Assembly (NCBI GenBank): GCA_014281115.1
Contig: JACONQ010000015.1
Span: forward strand, 868,001-932,000
Length of the DNA stretch: 64,000 nucleotides
Direction: 5' to 3'
DNA from: Laburnicola sp. R22_1
Taxonomy: Eukaryota > Ascomycota > Dothideomycetes > Pleosporales > Didymosphaeriaceae
Below, in pieces: positions 33,720 to 44,316 of the stretch (positions are counted from its first letter, which is position 1; each line of letters starts with the position of its first letter). The notes beneath the pieces were generated by a model. It saw only the letters and a program-made list of their open reading frames with translations. It had not been told where the DNA came from and searched no databases. The translations under genes and the position numbers were made by a program.

Positions 33720-36700
33720 CTACCTATCTGTTAATCGAGCCTACTCTATCTTGCTATGTTAAAGGCCAGCTCTTTAATTATCCTTTACAGTCCACACAAC
33801 TAGGAACTATAGATCTATACTGTTAAAAGGCTCGCAGAGGCTAAAGATGTATAGGGATATATTAATCCAGATCTGTCACCCCTATTAACGCTTAGCAAGC
33901 CTTAGTAACCTGCCCAGCTTCAAACTGTTAATAAAGACGGATCGCTAGCGACAGAACCTACTACTAAAGCTTGAGCGCAGTACAATCAGGAAATAAGTCT
34001 CTACTATAGGGAGCTTAAGGAATACAGACGAACTAAAGATAAGATTGGCCAAATTGAAGCGCACGTAGCTAACACTATTACTTAGGACCTAGTCTATCAA
34101 ATTAAGGACTAAAAGTCCCTCTACAATTAGCTCAAGATGCTATAGGAGCTCTACAGCCCTACAACAGCTAATTGAGAATATTAGGTTTAGAAAGCCTATA
34201 ATACTGCTAAAGTACTGCATGCTTGTAGAGAGAATCTAGAGGAGTAGTGTAGCACCTTTCTTGCTGCCTACAATAGGGCCAAACAACTCAAGCTACTAGA
34301 GACGCATAGCTACTGACCTTACAAGGACCTTATTCGAGCTATTAGGCAGATCGACCCTGGCTACGCTGCTACTATCGCTATCACAGTATTCAACGCGGAA
34401 ACTATCTTAACTGCCTTAGATAGCGACTCTATCCAGCCAACACTACCTGAACTACTAGCAGGATACCTGCGCTACTATCGTACGACCGCAACAAAATCAA
34501 CTATCCAAGGCGAAGCATTTGCAGCTACATTGAATCAAGAGGAGTCTCTATATAGACAAAACAACAGAAAGAGACCTTATTAGGACAAGCCATCAAAGCC
34601 ATCAAAGCCATGTCTCTGTGGGGATCTACACTATTGGGGACAGTGTCCGTACATCGACACCTCACAGCGCAGAGGAGGATTTGTTGAAAACCCTAAAAAA
34701 GCTAAGAAGATAGTTGAATACAAAGCCAAGGATACAAAAGGCATACTAAACAAGATTTGGGAAAAGAATTAGCGCTATAAGAAGCGTAGGGTTTAAGGGA
34801 GCTATAGGTTAGAACCTAATTTAATAGAAATTGACGCAGGCGATGCACCTGCAGCCGACCTTCCCTATAAAGCCTATGCTGTCTACTTATTGGCATTTAA
34901 TAACGGGCCAACGCTATAATACTTTCTGCTCCTCTACTTATGGACGCTAGATCTAGCTACTAATATCTATATCTGCAACAATCCTACTAAGTTCTAATGG
35001 AAGGCTCCTGCATCGCTAGACGATGTTGTCCTCGCAGGAGGCACAGAGATGGCTATTCAGGCATAGGGAGAAGTTAAGATACTCCTATTGACGCCTTAAG
35101 GATAGAGAAAGACAAAGCTTAAGCGCGTCGCCTTAATACTAAGCTTCTTTACAAGCCTAGTCTCTCTAGCCTAACTATTATTATTAAACGTCTATTTTAA
35201 CTCAGGAAGAAACACTCTATATTGGTCCAACTTATCAGGGTCACGAGTTAAAGACATTGCTAGCCTCACTAGGCTAGGTGGTTACTAGCTAGTAGTCTAT
35301 CGAACTAATCCTCCATCTACCCAATCTACTCAGCTTCAAACATTCGCTACCCATTAACATTGGCCACAGTACTCAGCCCTACCGCCTAAATTAAGATCGC
35401 TAAGCAAGGCCCAGCTTTATGTCCTTATGGGACATCTAAGTAATAATGCGATTGACTAACTGTCAAGTCACGTGATAGGTATATAGCCAGCTACTAAAAC
35501 TGCTCCTCAAACAGTTGACTGCGAAGAATGCCTACAAAGCAAAGCATATTAGATTATCTCGCGTTAAATAGGCTATAAGATAGGGGCAACCTGAGCCTTT
35601 GAAACTATTACTATTAACCTAATTAAGCTTAACACAAGAGCCTACAACAGTAATCGATATATCTTCTACAGGTTTGACCTATTCTTGAAGTTCTATTTTG
35701 TCTACACGATACCTAGACGAGACAAGCCTACGCTACTATCTATTATTAGACAACTAGATCGAATAATTAAATAAGAATTCAATACAACTGTCACCTTTCT
35801 TATTGCTAACAATGAGCGAGGATATGGCCTGGCAGACGACTCTGCTAGAGACTACTATTAGAGAGAAGGTATTAAGCTATAGATTAGACCTCCACACACT
35901 AAAGAGCAGAACGGCTTAGCAGAGCGCTTAGGCAGGAGTCTTATTAAGAGAAGTCGTTTAATAAGGATCACCTCAAACCTACCTCTAGCACTTGGCTCTG
36001 AGATCTACCCCACAGCAGCATACCTGCTCAATCGCACACCTACGCGATTACTAGGCTGGAAAACACTATTCGAAATTGCCTATAGTAAGAAACTGTTAAT
36101 TGCTTACCTACGCGTCTATGGCTGCCAAGCATACGCACTGCGTAAGCAGATACTATAAACAGACAAGCTTAGTCCTCAAGCTTTAGTAGGATACCTAGTT
36201 AGCTACAACTTGTTAAACATCTACCAAATCTAGATGCCTAAGGCGAGAAGCCAAGCTTATGGAGGCAAAGTCATTTGTGTGAGAGACGTTACCTTCCGAG
36301 AAGACCTCTTCTATCAACCACACGATGAAGCAGATCCGCTCCTACAAGGCTCTGAGCTAGAGCAATTCGCCCACAAGTATCAACTACCTTTAATACGCAG
36401 CTAAGACAGCTCTATAGAAGATTTATCTAAAGACGAGCTTATATTAGATCTAGACTAGTCTAGCCAGACTGCTGCTATTATAGAGCAAAGCCAATTGACG
36501 CAAAGAGTAACAACAACCTAACACTAGACAAGAAGTCACTATTAGTAGCTTCCAACACTGAGTTGAACAGAGACTACTAAGGTTTACAGCAGCTTACGGG
36601 GCTCACCTTATAACAACTTACCATGCTTACTATTAGCTACACCAACTAGCTCACTGCCGCTATCTACATCTTTAAAGAAGCGCAAACGTGAAACATCAGA

Positions 36701-38487
36701 TTCTGTCTTACGAACGGACTCGAACTAAGCAGAGAATCGAGAACTAATTAATAGCAACCTTCGTCAGTCTTATATACTACCTGAAGGGTTAATAAGATCT
36801 AGAAAGCTATTTTAGAAGAGTAGCAGCTTCTTTATTAGCATATACTGGTTAGCATACATAGCAGCCTTAGCTACAGTATTAAAAACACGATTTTACTACA
36901 CCGAGCTACCTCCTAAGCCGCGTCTCTATAGAGATGTGATGAAAATGCCATCTCTATATAGGGAAGGCTTCCTCCAGGCTATAAAATAAGAAATTAGTAA
37001 CGTGAAGCAAAAAGGCACGTATGAGAGGATTACCTGGCAGAAGTTTAACCCGCAAGACTAAGAGGTCCTCCTATTAATGTGGGTCTTTAAGTACAAGCTT
37101 AATAATCAAAGCTACCTTACGAAATATAAGGCCCGTATCTGCGTACGAGGCGATCTACAGGCGACTACTAAGGATACCTACGCAGCCACTCTAGCGGTTC
37201 GAATATTCTAAGCTCTAGTTGCTATAGCTGCCTACTTTAATATAGAAATCTGTTAATATGATGCTGTCAACGCATTCACAAACGCTTAGCTCGTGACACT
37301 AGTCTATTATTACTTACTAGAAGGATTCTCTAACCCTAACTATCTATAGAGACTACGTCGAGCTCTATACGGCCTAAAGACCTTACTACTACTCTGGTAT
37401 TAAGAGCTTATTAAGACGCTTACTAAGCTAGGCCTACGCGAAGTTAAAGACGTTTCTTATCTATGGAAGAATAACAAGCTTCTAGTCTTCTTCTATGTGG
37501 ATGACATTGTTGTACTCTGCCTACCAGCCCATAAGGCTGCACTATATAAATTCGAGCAGAAGCTCCTGCGCTGATATAAGATTCGATCTCTAGGAGAGCT
37601 TCAAACGTTCTGTAGCATTCAAACGCATAGAGACTATAAGAATGGCTCTATCTGGCTATTACAAGCTTTATATATTAAGAAGCTGGCATAGAAGTATTCT
37701 TTACTAAAGCCATACACGAAGTTACTAGCTACCCCACTACCTCTAGAAGAGCTATTACTGTCCAAGGATTAGGCAAATGACTTCACTAAGCACAGATATG
37801 CCTAGCTTGTAGGCTCTATAGGCTACGCGGCTGGAGCTATCCAACCTAATGTCTTAAAAGCTCATTCTAAACTAGCTGAGTTTTTCACAAATCCATCTTT
37901 ACGTTATCTCGACGCAGCCTACCAGACAATCGCCTACCTGCTAGGCACTAAAGATCGAGCTCTCTACTACACAGCCTCTATCTTAAACAAATTAGTCTAT
38001 ATAGCTGACTAGACTTAGCCTGAGTTCTTTGGAGCAACAGATGCGTCGTACGCCGATGATAAGATTACACGCAAGAGCTCATAAGGCTACATCTTCTTCC
38101 TATTTGGCAGACCTATAGACTGGAAAGCAACACTCTAACGCTGTATTACCAAGTCCACTACAGAAGCAGAGCTGGTTGCCGCATCGTCTGCAGGCACTGA
38201 ACTAATCTAGTGGTAGAGAGTCTTTGAACAAATTGGCTTTAATCCAGATTATGAACGCCTTCTATACTGTGACAATTAGCAGACTATCTGGCTTCTTACC
38301 TCTACTACGCCTCGTCTTAAGACTACTGTACGGCACGTTGATATCCATTATCACTGGCTACGCTAAGAAGCTTAATCCAACAACATCAACCTCTCATACA
38401 TCTAGACAAGCTGTCAACTAGCTAACGGCCTCACCAAGCTGCTACCTAGGCAGAAGCACGAAAACTGGGTTTCTCTTCTTTATTTTT
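33720..38487 (+). pseudogene. copia-2 gag-pol, RIP-degraded
   Basis: Stops interrupt the frame everywhere, but the domain order is readable: zinc knuckle CLCGDLHYWGQC near 34613-34650; integrase with NNERGYG-like sequence near 35808 and GLAERLGRS near 35915; reverse transcriptase with the catalytic FYVDDIVVLC at 37492-37521; RNase H with ATDASYADD near 38040 and KSTTEAELVAAS near 38150-38190; C-terminal HENWVSLLYF ending near 38487. This protease-integrase-RT-RNase H order defines the copia superfamily. It is non-functional. Confidence 0.85.
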
Positions 38488-38971
38488 AACCATTTCCTTC
38501 TAAATGAGCTTCCCTACAGTATAGTACTCTTCCTGGTTTCTCCTATGTGGTTTTTACAGGTTTAACAAGGCTATATATTTACTAAGCTCTATCCTATACA
38601 CAGCTCTACGCTGTACCCCTACACTTTACTTAGCTTTATTATATACTTAGCTTTACGCTGTATTTTACCTTTATATATAGAGCAAACATGCTCGCATCAT
38701 GTATTAAGCTCCACCTACAAGGCTTATCAACCTTAGCACAGAACGCGAAGCAATAAGGATCTCAATACTGGCTCTGGGAGACGTCCTACTATTAGGGACG
38801 CCTGTAGTATAGAGCGAGGTCCACCAATACTGCGACGGCGGACGGCTACCTACCTAGGACTGCACTAATACAGAGACTAGTTCTTAACCTAAATGCAGCT
38901 GCCACACAAAGGTAGAGGGGGACCTATAGCCAATATTAGCTTTAAATATACATTTGAACCTGAAGGGGGTG

Positions 38972-39140
38972 TGTAAGCAGCCTAGAGCTATGTCATATAA
39001 TAACATTAGTCTTATGAGTTAGCTCGCCTACTATATACGAGCCTCTGATCACTCCATGTACGATACACAGGCATATACACATCTGAACACAGATACTTCT
39101 ACGATATACACTTTCTACACATACTACCCAACTGCTTACA
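38972..39140 (+). repeat. 3' LTR of copia-2
   Basis: 169 bp, preceded by the polypurine tract tgaagggggtg and followed by target duplication gttat (39141-39145). Confidence 0.93.
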
Positions 39141-39198
39141 GTTATTATTACAAGATTTTGTAGAGTAGTAGTAATTAGATGCTTGCGATTAATTTGTA

Positions 39199-41076
39199 CT
39201 ATCTAAATCTACTAGGAAGTGTAATGTTGCGGCCGCGGCGGGTGATGAAAGCTAGGGCAGCTAGTGCAGCCTGTGATGCCTCCTTAGCAGCTGCACCAGC
39301 ACCATGTTGTTTCTGACGCTTATTAGCTTGAGTAGAGGCTTTTAAGGCCTTGCGCTTGCCCTTTTAGGATAGTTATATAGCTTTTTCAGCGTTGCAAGCT
39401 GCCTTCTGGCGCTCGTGTTTAGCTGCCTTGTTAGCCTTCTCCTCCTTCCTCACCACCTTGGCTGCCTCTCTCGCCACACGCCTCTCCTCTGCCTCCTGCT
39501 CTCGGAGTAGCTTAGCAGCAGCTTGAAGCTCCTTCCTGTTAGCCTTTGCAAGCTGCCCGTTATGCTCTTCCCTCTGCTTCACTGTCTCTCGTGCACGTGC
39601 CTCTCTAATCTTGCGCGGAGACCAGAAGACAGCACCACCATGGTACTCCTGGCGCTGCTGCAAGTCAAGAGGTTTGCCGCGCTTCTTGTGCTTCTTCTTA
39701 GCAGTAAGAGCCTCCCTTAAGCCATCGTTCTCATGGTGTAGCAGCTCGTTTTGTACTTGGAGTCTGTGGAGCGTTTAGGAGAGCGACTTTGACTCTTCTG
39801 CGGTGGTATCCTTTACTGCAGAGCGTACGAGACGCTCTATCTGGCGCCAGTCATTGTTGGTAAGCGCTGAGGACCGTCCTTCACCGTTGTTTTGCTGCTC
39901 TAAGGCATCGTCCGCGAAGCGTTTAAGTATAACCTCTAGGTCCATAGGCCATATACTAGCAGCTTTAAAGGACTTAAGGATGGTCTCTGTCTTAAAGGAG
40001 GTCTCCCACGCTCCCAAGAACAGCGGGAAGAAGTCTCCCTTCTTGACTAGTACTAGCCCTTGGCTCCTCTGGAGGTGGGTGGAGAGCTCCTTAGAGTAGG
40101 CGGTGGAGAGAGGCTTAAACATAACGACGTTGAGAGGTTGAAGCGTATAGGTAGAGTAAGGGGGAAATATGGCTAGGAGTATGCGATAGGAGTTGCAGTA
40201 GTCGATAAACTCCTTTGTGAGGTGACTGCCATGGCCGTTAAGTAAAAGGAGACGCCAGTCTCTCCCACAACGCGCTTTCTGCTTCGTGCAGCGATCAAAG
40301 ACCTGCTCTAGCCACGCCAAACTAACGTCGTTATTCGTCCATCCAGATGGAGATAAAGCCACAAAGACGTCGTGTTGCCCAGCTTTAATAGTGTTCACCT
40401 AAGCTGCCTACAGTGAGCTATTCGCCAACTAATAGATAAGACCTGGCAGCAGAGCCTCCCCATTAGCGCAGACGGCTGCTAAGAGGGTGATCCATTCTCA
40501 AGAACCATCTTAGAGTGACGCTTGCACCTCTTTGCGCTCCCACATCCGACAGCTAAACACTTGTTTTGAGCGTCCTGTTATACCTATTATAAAGCCCTTC
40601 TCGTCCATATTGTAGGTGTGGCGCGGCTGTATGTCGTACTACTTTATCTTCTGATGCAGCAAGTCAAAGTACAGCTTATACTTGACGTTTGAATCAGCGT
40701 TGTGGCGGAGGGAGTCAATTCCAGATGTCCATTTTGAGATGAGATAGTGGCCGTGTCGGTCAAGAAAGCGCGTTACCCACCTCTCGCTCACGCGCTCATT
40801 GGCTATCTAGAATGCGAAATTTTGTATCATCTCTCTCGTAGGAGGCAGCCCTCTTTTTGTAAGGTCTTCAATATAGTGTACGAGCTCTAACTCTTGTTGT
40901 TGGCTGAGGTTTTGTTGATCGCGTTCTTTGGCTGCCCGTGGGCGCTAAGAGCCTTGGTGTCTTCAGCTTAGTGTACTTTGGTTCACATGGAACTAGTTAG
41001 CAATTATCTAGTATAAGAACTGTTCTCCTAGTTCGAGCGCTTTGATTGCTGCAATCGCATTATTGATTGGAGCTAT
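39199..41076 (-). pseudogene. Pogo-like DDE transposase of element C
   Basis: The start codon at 41076-41074 is ATA (probably RIPped ATG). A psq and CENP-B-type helix-turn-helix region (about 41050-40780) is followed by the DDE core: NMDEKGF near 40600, LLLLNGHGSHL near 40240 (second catalytic Asp replaced by Asn, as in copy A), and LQPLNVVMF near 40130 (third Asp also replaced by Asn). The longest open block is 40398-39775. The Glu/Lys/Arg-rich tail at 39663-39373 holds GAVFWSPRKIREAR, a motif shared by all these pogo tails. Many TAG and TAA codons interrupt it, so it is dead. Confidence 0.83.
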
Positions 41077-41177
41077 AGTGGTGGAGTTATGAGGTGTTGA
41101 AGTTTGGGTTTTGTCTAGGGTTTTGGTGTTCGGCGGGCGTTGCGCGTCCGTGCACGGTACCGAGTCCGTGCACGGTA

Positions 41178-43309
41178 CCGAGTCCGTGCACTCAATGCAC
41201 GCCGTCAGTCAATGCACGCGCATCACCAAAACGGGCTACACAAACTTGAAGCTGTAGAGCCACACAACATAGCTATTATCACAAAATAACTTAGTGGAGT
41301 ACTCTATAGCCCTATGCGATAAACTGTCTCACCAATACTTTCTTGGCCGAAGGATTTTTTGCGGCCGCGAGTGTTGGTTTAGTGTGGAGGTGTTGGGGTA
41401 CGCGCTGTGCGCGAGGCACCACCTACATCATCCCTAGCACTACGTTTCTGCTTCTTTCTTGGTGCTGCTTTCTGTGACGCCTTGCGCTTGCTTATAGAGG
41501 GCTTTTGTACAGCTTTTTAAGAGTCGCGAGCTTGCTTTTGGCGCTCTCTCTCTGCCTTGCGCTCAGCGACTTCCTTAGCCTTCACAGTAGCTAACCGGTC
41601 ACGCTCTTCCTTCTCCTTCTTCCACTTCTTACGCTTCTCCTGCGCAATTTTTTTGTTGTATAGCTTATTAGCCTTAGCAAGCTCCTTTATGTTGGCTTTT
41701 TCCTTCTCCTCTGCCTCTCTCTCCTCCCTTACAAGCCTTATCCGGGTCTTGGCCTCCCTGAATGACCGAGGAGTCCACATTATAGAAGGCCCCCAGTACT
41801 TATAGTGTTGCAGCAGGTCTAGAGACTTGCCCTTCGTCTCTCTTCTTTTCTTAATAGCGAGAGCGTCGAGCAGGCCCTCATTTCGCTCTGCAAAAGGGTG
41901 TTTTGGATAGCTATGTGGTGGAGCGATTGCCAGATGATAGATGCGTCCTTCTCTAAGGCACTACTTAACGCACGTTTTACAACTGTGTTCAACTTTTGCC
42001 AGGCCTCACCGCCATATGTGGGAGCTTCTTCTGACGCGTTGCTGGAGGTGTCCGAGTCGTTGGTGGTAAAGCGATCGAGTATAACGTTGGGGTTGAAGGG
42101 ATGTACACCTGTTGCCTGAAAGGAGCTAAAGATGTTCTTTGTAGTAAAGCTGCTTATCCAGGCATCCCAAAACAAGCTAAAGAAGTCGGCCTTAGTTACA
42201 GGCACTAAGCCCTAATGCTTGTGAAGGCGTGTTGCCAGCTTCTTTAAGTATGCTGTGCTAAGAGGCTTGAATATTACTACATCGAGTGGCTGCAGCGTGT
42301 AGGTGCTGTGAGGTGGATAGATACCTAACAGTATCTTTTGCCTGTGGCAGTACTCTAGAAACTCTTCTGTTAGGTGGCTACTATAGCCATCCACAAGCAA
42401 TAGGCGGTACTTTCTTCAAGCTTTAGCTGCTGTGAAGCGCTCAAACACCTGCTAGAGCCACGCAAGCCTAAGCCCATTATTCAACCAGCCACTGCCTAAT
42501 ACTCCGAAGAAGGCCATATGTTCTCCCACCTTCACATCCTCCACCCAGGTGTCTTATATGTTCTTAGAGTCAGCCGCATATATGAGAGCTGGCGGCAACG
42601 CTGTACCATCCGCGCAAACGCACGCCAACAAGCTTATCCACTCGCGATTGCCATCCTGCAGCATCTGCTTAAACTGCTTCTTCTTAAATAGCCTCTTGCT
42701 GAAGATCCTCTTCTGTCTGCCAACGGCTCCAATCATAAAGCCTTTCTCATCTATATTGTATGTATGCTCAGGCGCTACTTTGTAGAAGTCGATTTTGCTG
42801 CCCAGTTATTCGAAGTACACCTTGTACTTATTACCAGAGTTGGCAGCGTGGCGTTGCCAATCCATTAAAGTGCTCCATTGGGATGTAAGCTCATCCTAGT
42901 GTCAGTGGAGGAAGCGAGTAACCCAGCTCTCAGAGACAGGGTGTCCAGCGATATCAGACGCGTAATTCTGCACCATCTCTCTTATAGGAGGTAGCTTTCG
43001 CTCTGTCAACCCCTCTATATACTTTACAAGCTCTGCCTCCTGTTCTGGTTGAAGATTGCGACGTGCTAAACCTGCCTCCGTACGCGACCCGCTGACACCT
43101 CGGTGCTTGCGCGACAACGTCGAGCGAGCAACACTATGCTTTTTGGCTATTTCTGTGTAGGAGAAATTTTCGCTAGGGTCAAGAGCATCCAGCTCTGCAA
43201 GGGCTTCTTCTATAGTCATGGTGGCGTTGAGTTGTGGGGGGTGCGAAGTTGGGACGAAATCGCGATCGCGTGCATTGACTGACGGCGTGCATTGAGTGCA
43301 CGGACTCGG
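41178..43309 (-). mobile_element. Pogo-like transposon D
   Basis: TIRs of at least 43 bp begin ccgagtccgtgcactc at 41178 and inverted at 43309. TA lies at 41176-41177 and 43310-43311. TCAATGCACG occurs twice per TIR, 17 bp apart. Length is 2132 bp. It lies only 20 bp from the end of element C. Confidence 0.93.
41381..43219 (-). pseudogene. Pogo-like DDE transposase of element D
   Basis: The ATG at 43219 (MTIEEALAELDAL) starts an open block to 42902 with a psq helix-turn-helix (SVARSTLSRKHRG) and a CENP-B-type helix-turn-helix (PEQEAELVKYIEGL). The DDE core follows: NIDEKGF near 42755, LVDGYSSHLT near 42390, LQPLDVVIF near 42290, so all three Asp are retained. Then come a coiled-coil tail (41780-41517) and a basic C-terminus to the stop at 41381. 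Stops are scattered (Gln and Trp codons). It is RIP-damaged but less so than C. Confidence 0.85.
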
Positions 43310-43318
43310 TATGATGGC

Positions 43319-43700
43319 CGAGTATAGGTTGCGAGGGCGGCCTCCTAAGGCTGTGCACGGGGGGCTCTTGATGTGCTTAGCCCCGCCCGGCTGACTTGCT
43401 TAGGCGAGCGCTCCTAGTTGTGGCTGGAGGTTGCGGACCTGAGGTGCGCAGCAGGATGGGCTCGCCTTTTATTGATATTACTTTACCCCGGCCGCTAGGA
43501 TGCTAAGCCTGCAAGGCTTATTTCCTTGATGCTGTATTGATTAAGTTGAAATTACGTTAGCAAGCAGATGAAATTTGTTGAATTGTTTGCGGGCGAACAC
43601 AAGACAAGGGCGCTCGCCTAAGTAAGTCAGCTGGGCGGGGCTGAGCACATTGAGAGCCCCCCGTGCGCAGCCTTGGGAGGCCGCCCTTGCAACCCACACT
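43319..43700. mobile_element. MITE-like element with ~90-bp GC-rich TIRs (MITE3)
   Basis: The left end, around ggttgcgagggcggcctcc (from 43327), and the right end, inverted from about 43694, align over roughly 90 bp with a few transitions. The inner part includes gggggctct, gccccgccc and taggcgagcg. The centre is unrelated AT-richer sequence. There is no coding capacity. A clear target duplication could not be read, so the exact ends and superfamily are uncertain; it lacks the 17-bp word pair of the pogo elements. Confidence 0.7.
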
Positions 43701-43794
43701 TGACTATTATATTCCACTGACCGCGATTTCTCCTACGATCTATATCTACCTATCTTAGCTAGTTCCTAACAGCGCCTTGCCCTAGATTGTCTGT

Positions 43795-44010
43795 TGTCTG
43801 CACTCTCTTGTCTTCCAAGTCTACGAGAACTGTTGTTAGATAGAACAAGCGCGTTGAGGTCGGATCTGCATAATCGTGCAGGGACCACCGTGCTTAGCGC
43901 ACAAGGCGCGACATTAGAGCCAGCCGAACATAGGGGTGACAGAACACAGAATACAGACACCAGATACCAAAGACAGAGACTAGTTTTTCCTTGCTACCTG
44001 TGAACCAACA
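43795..44010 (+). repeat. 5' LTR of copia-3
   Basis: 216 bp, preceded by tctgt. Pairs with 49649-49864; about five transitions, no transversions seen. Confidence 0.93.
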
Positions 44011-44316
44011 CTAATCAGTAGTTACCCTTACAGTTAATGCTATGAGATAACTACAGACAGTAAGGCAAACTAGAAGAGACACAATAAGGGGTATAGCGAT
44101 ACCCTAAACTGTGTGCTAACAAGACCCTAAGCGTTTACCTAGGTCTCCACGTCCATCACACCTTCGCCGGAACTCGCGCGTCATAGCCCACTACTAAGCA
44201 ACAAGGACTCTAAGCGTTTACCTAAGTCCCTATCCATCACACTCTACAGTACCCGCCGCTGACAGTACTATTAACCTGCGTCCCACGCTTTCGAAGAGAC
44301 GCCCCACAAAATCACA

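Larger units (their letters stand above)
33501..39140 (+). mobile_element. Ty1/copia retrotransposon copia-2
   Basis: 169-bp LTRs lie at 33501-33669 and 38972-39140, with ends TGTAAGCAG and CTGCTTACA. Target duplication gttat lies at 33496-33500 and 39141-39145. The primer site gttatgagcct right after the 5' LTR matches the anticodon-loop type of tRNA-Met priming, and a polypurine tract (tgaagggggtg) precedes the 3' LTR. The two LTRs differ at about ten positions, all transitions, as expected for RIP. Confidence 0.92.
33419..41157 (-). mobile_element. Pogo-like transposon C, interrupted by copia-2
   Basis: TIRs begin ccgtgcacggacgcgcaacg at 33419 and inverted at 41157. TA lies at 33417-33418 and 41158-41159. 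Copia-2 (33501-39140) with its 5-bp duplication is inserted 82 bp inside the left end; without it the element is 2094 bp. Rejoining the flanks reproduces the sequence of F0 (140-250), confirming the nesting. GGACGCGCAA occurs once per TIR here but twice, 17 bp apart, in F0. Confidence 0.9.

Noticed and set aside
43319..43700. MITE3 as a pogo-family MITE
   Set aside because: No TA duplication and no 17-bp word pair in its termini, so I left the superfamily open.
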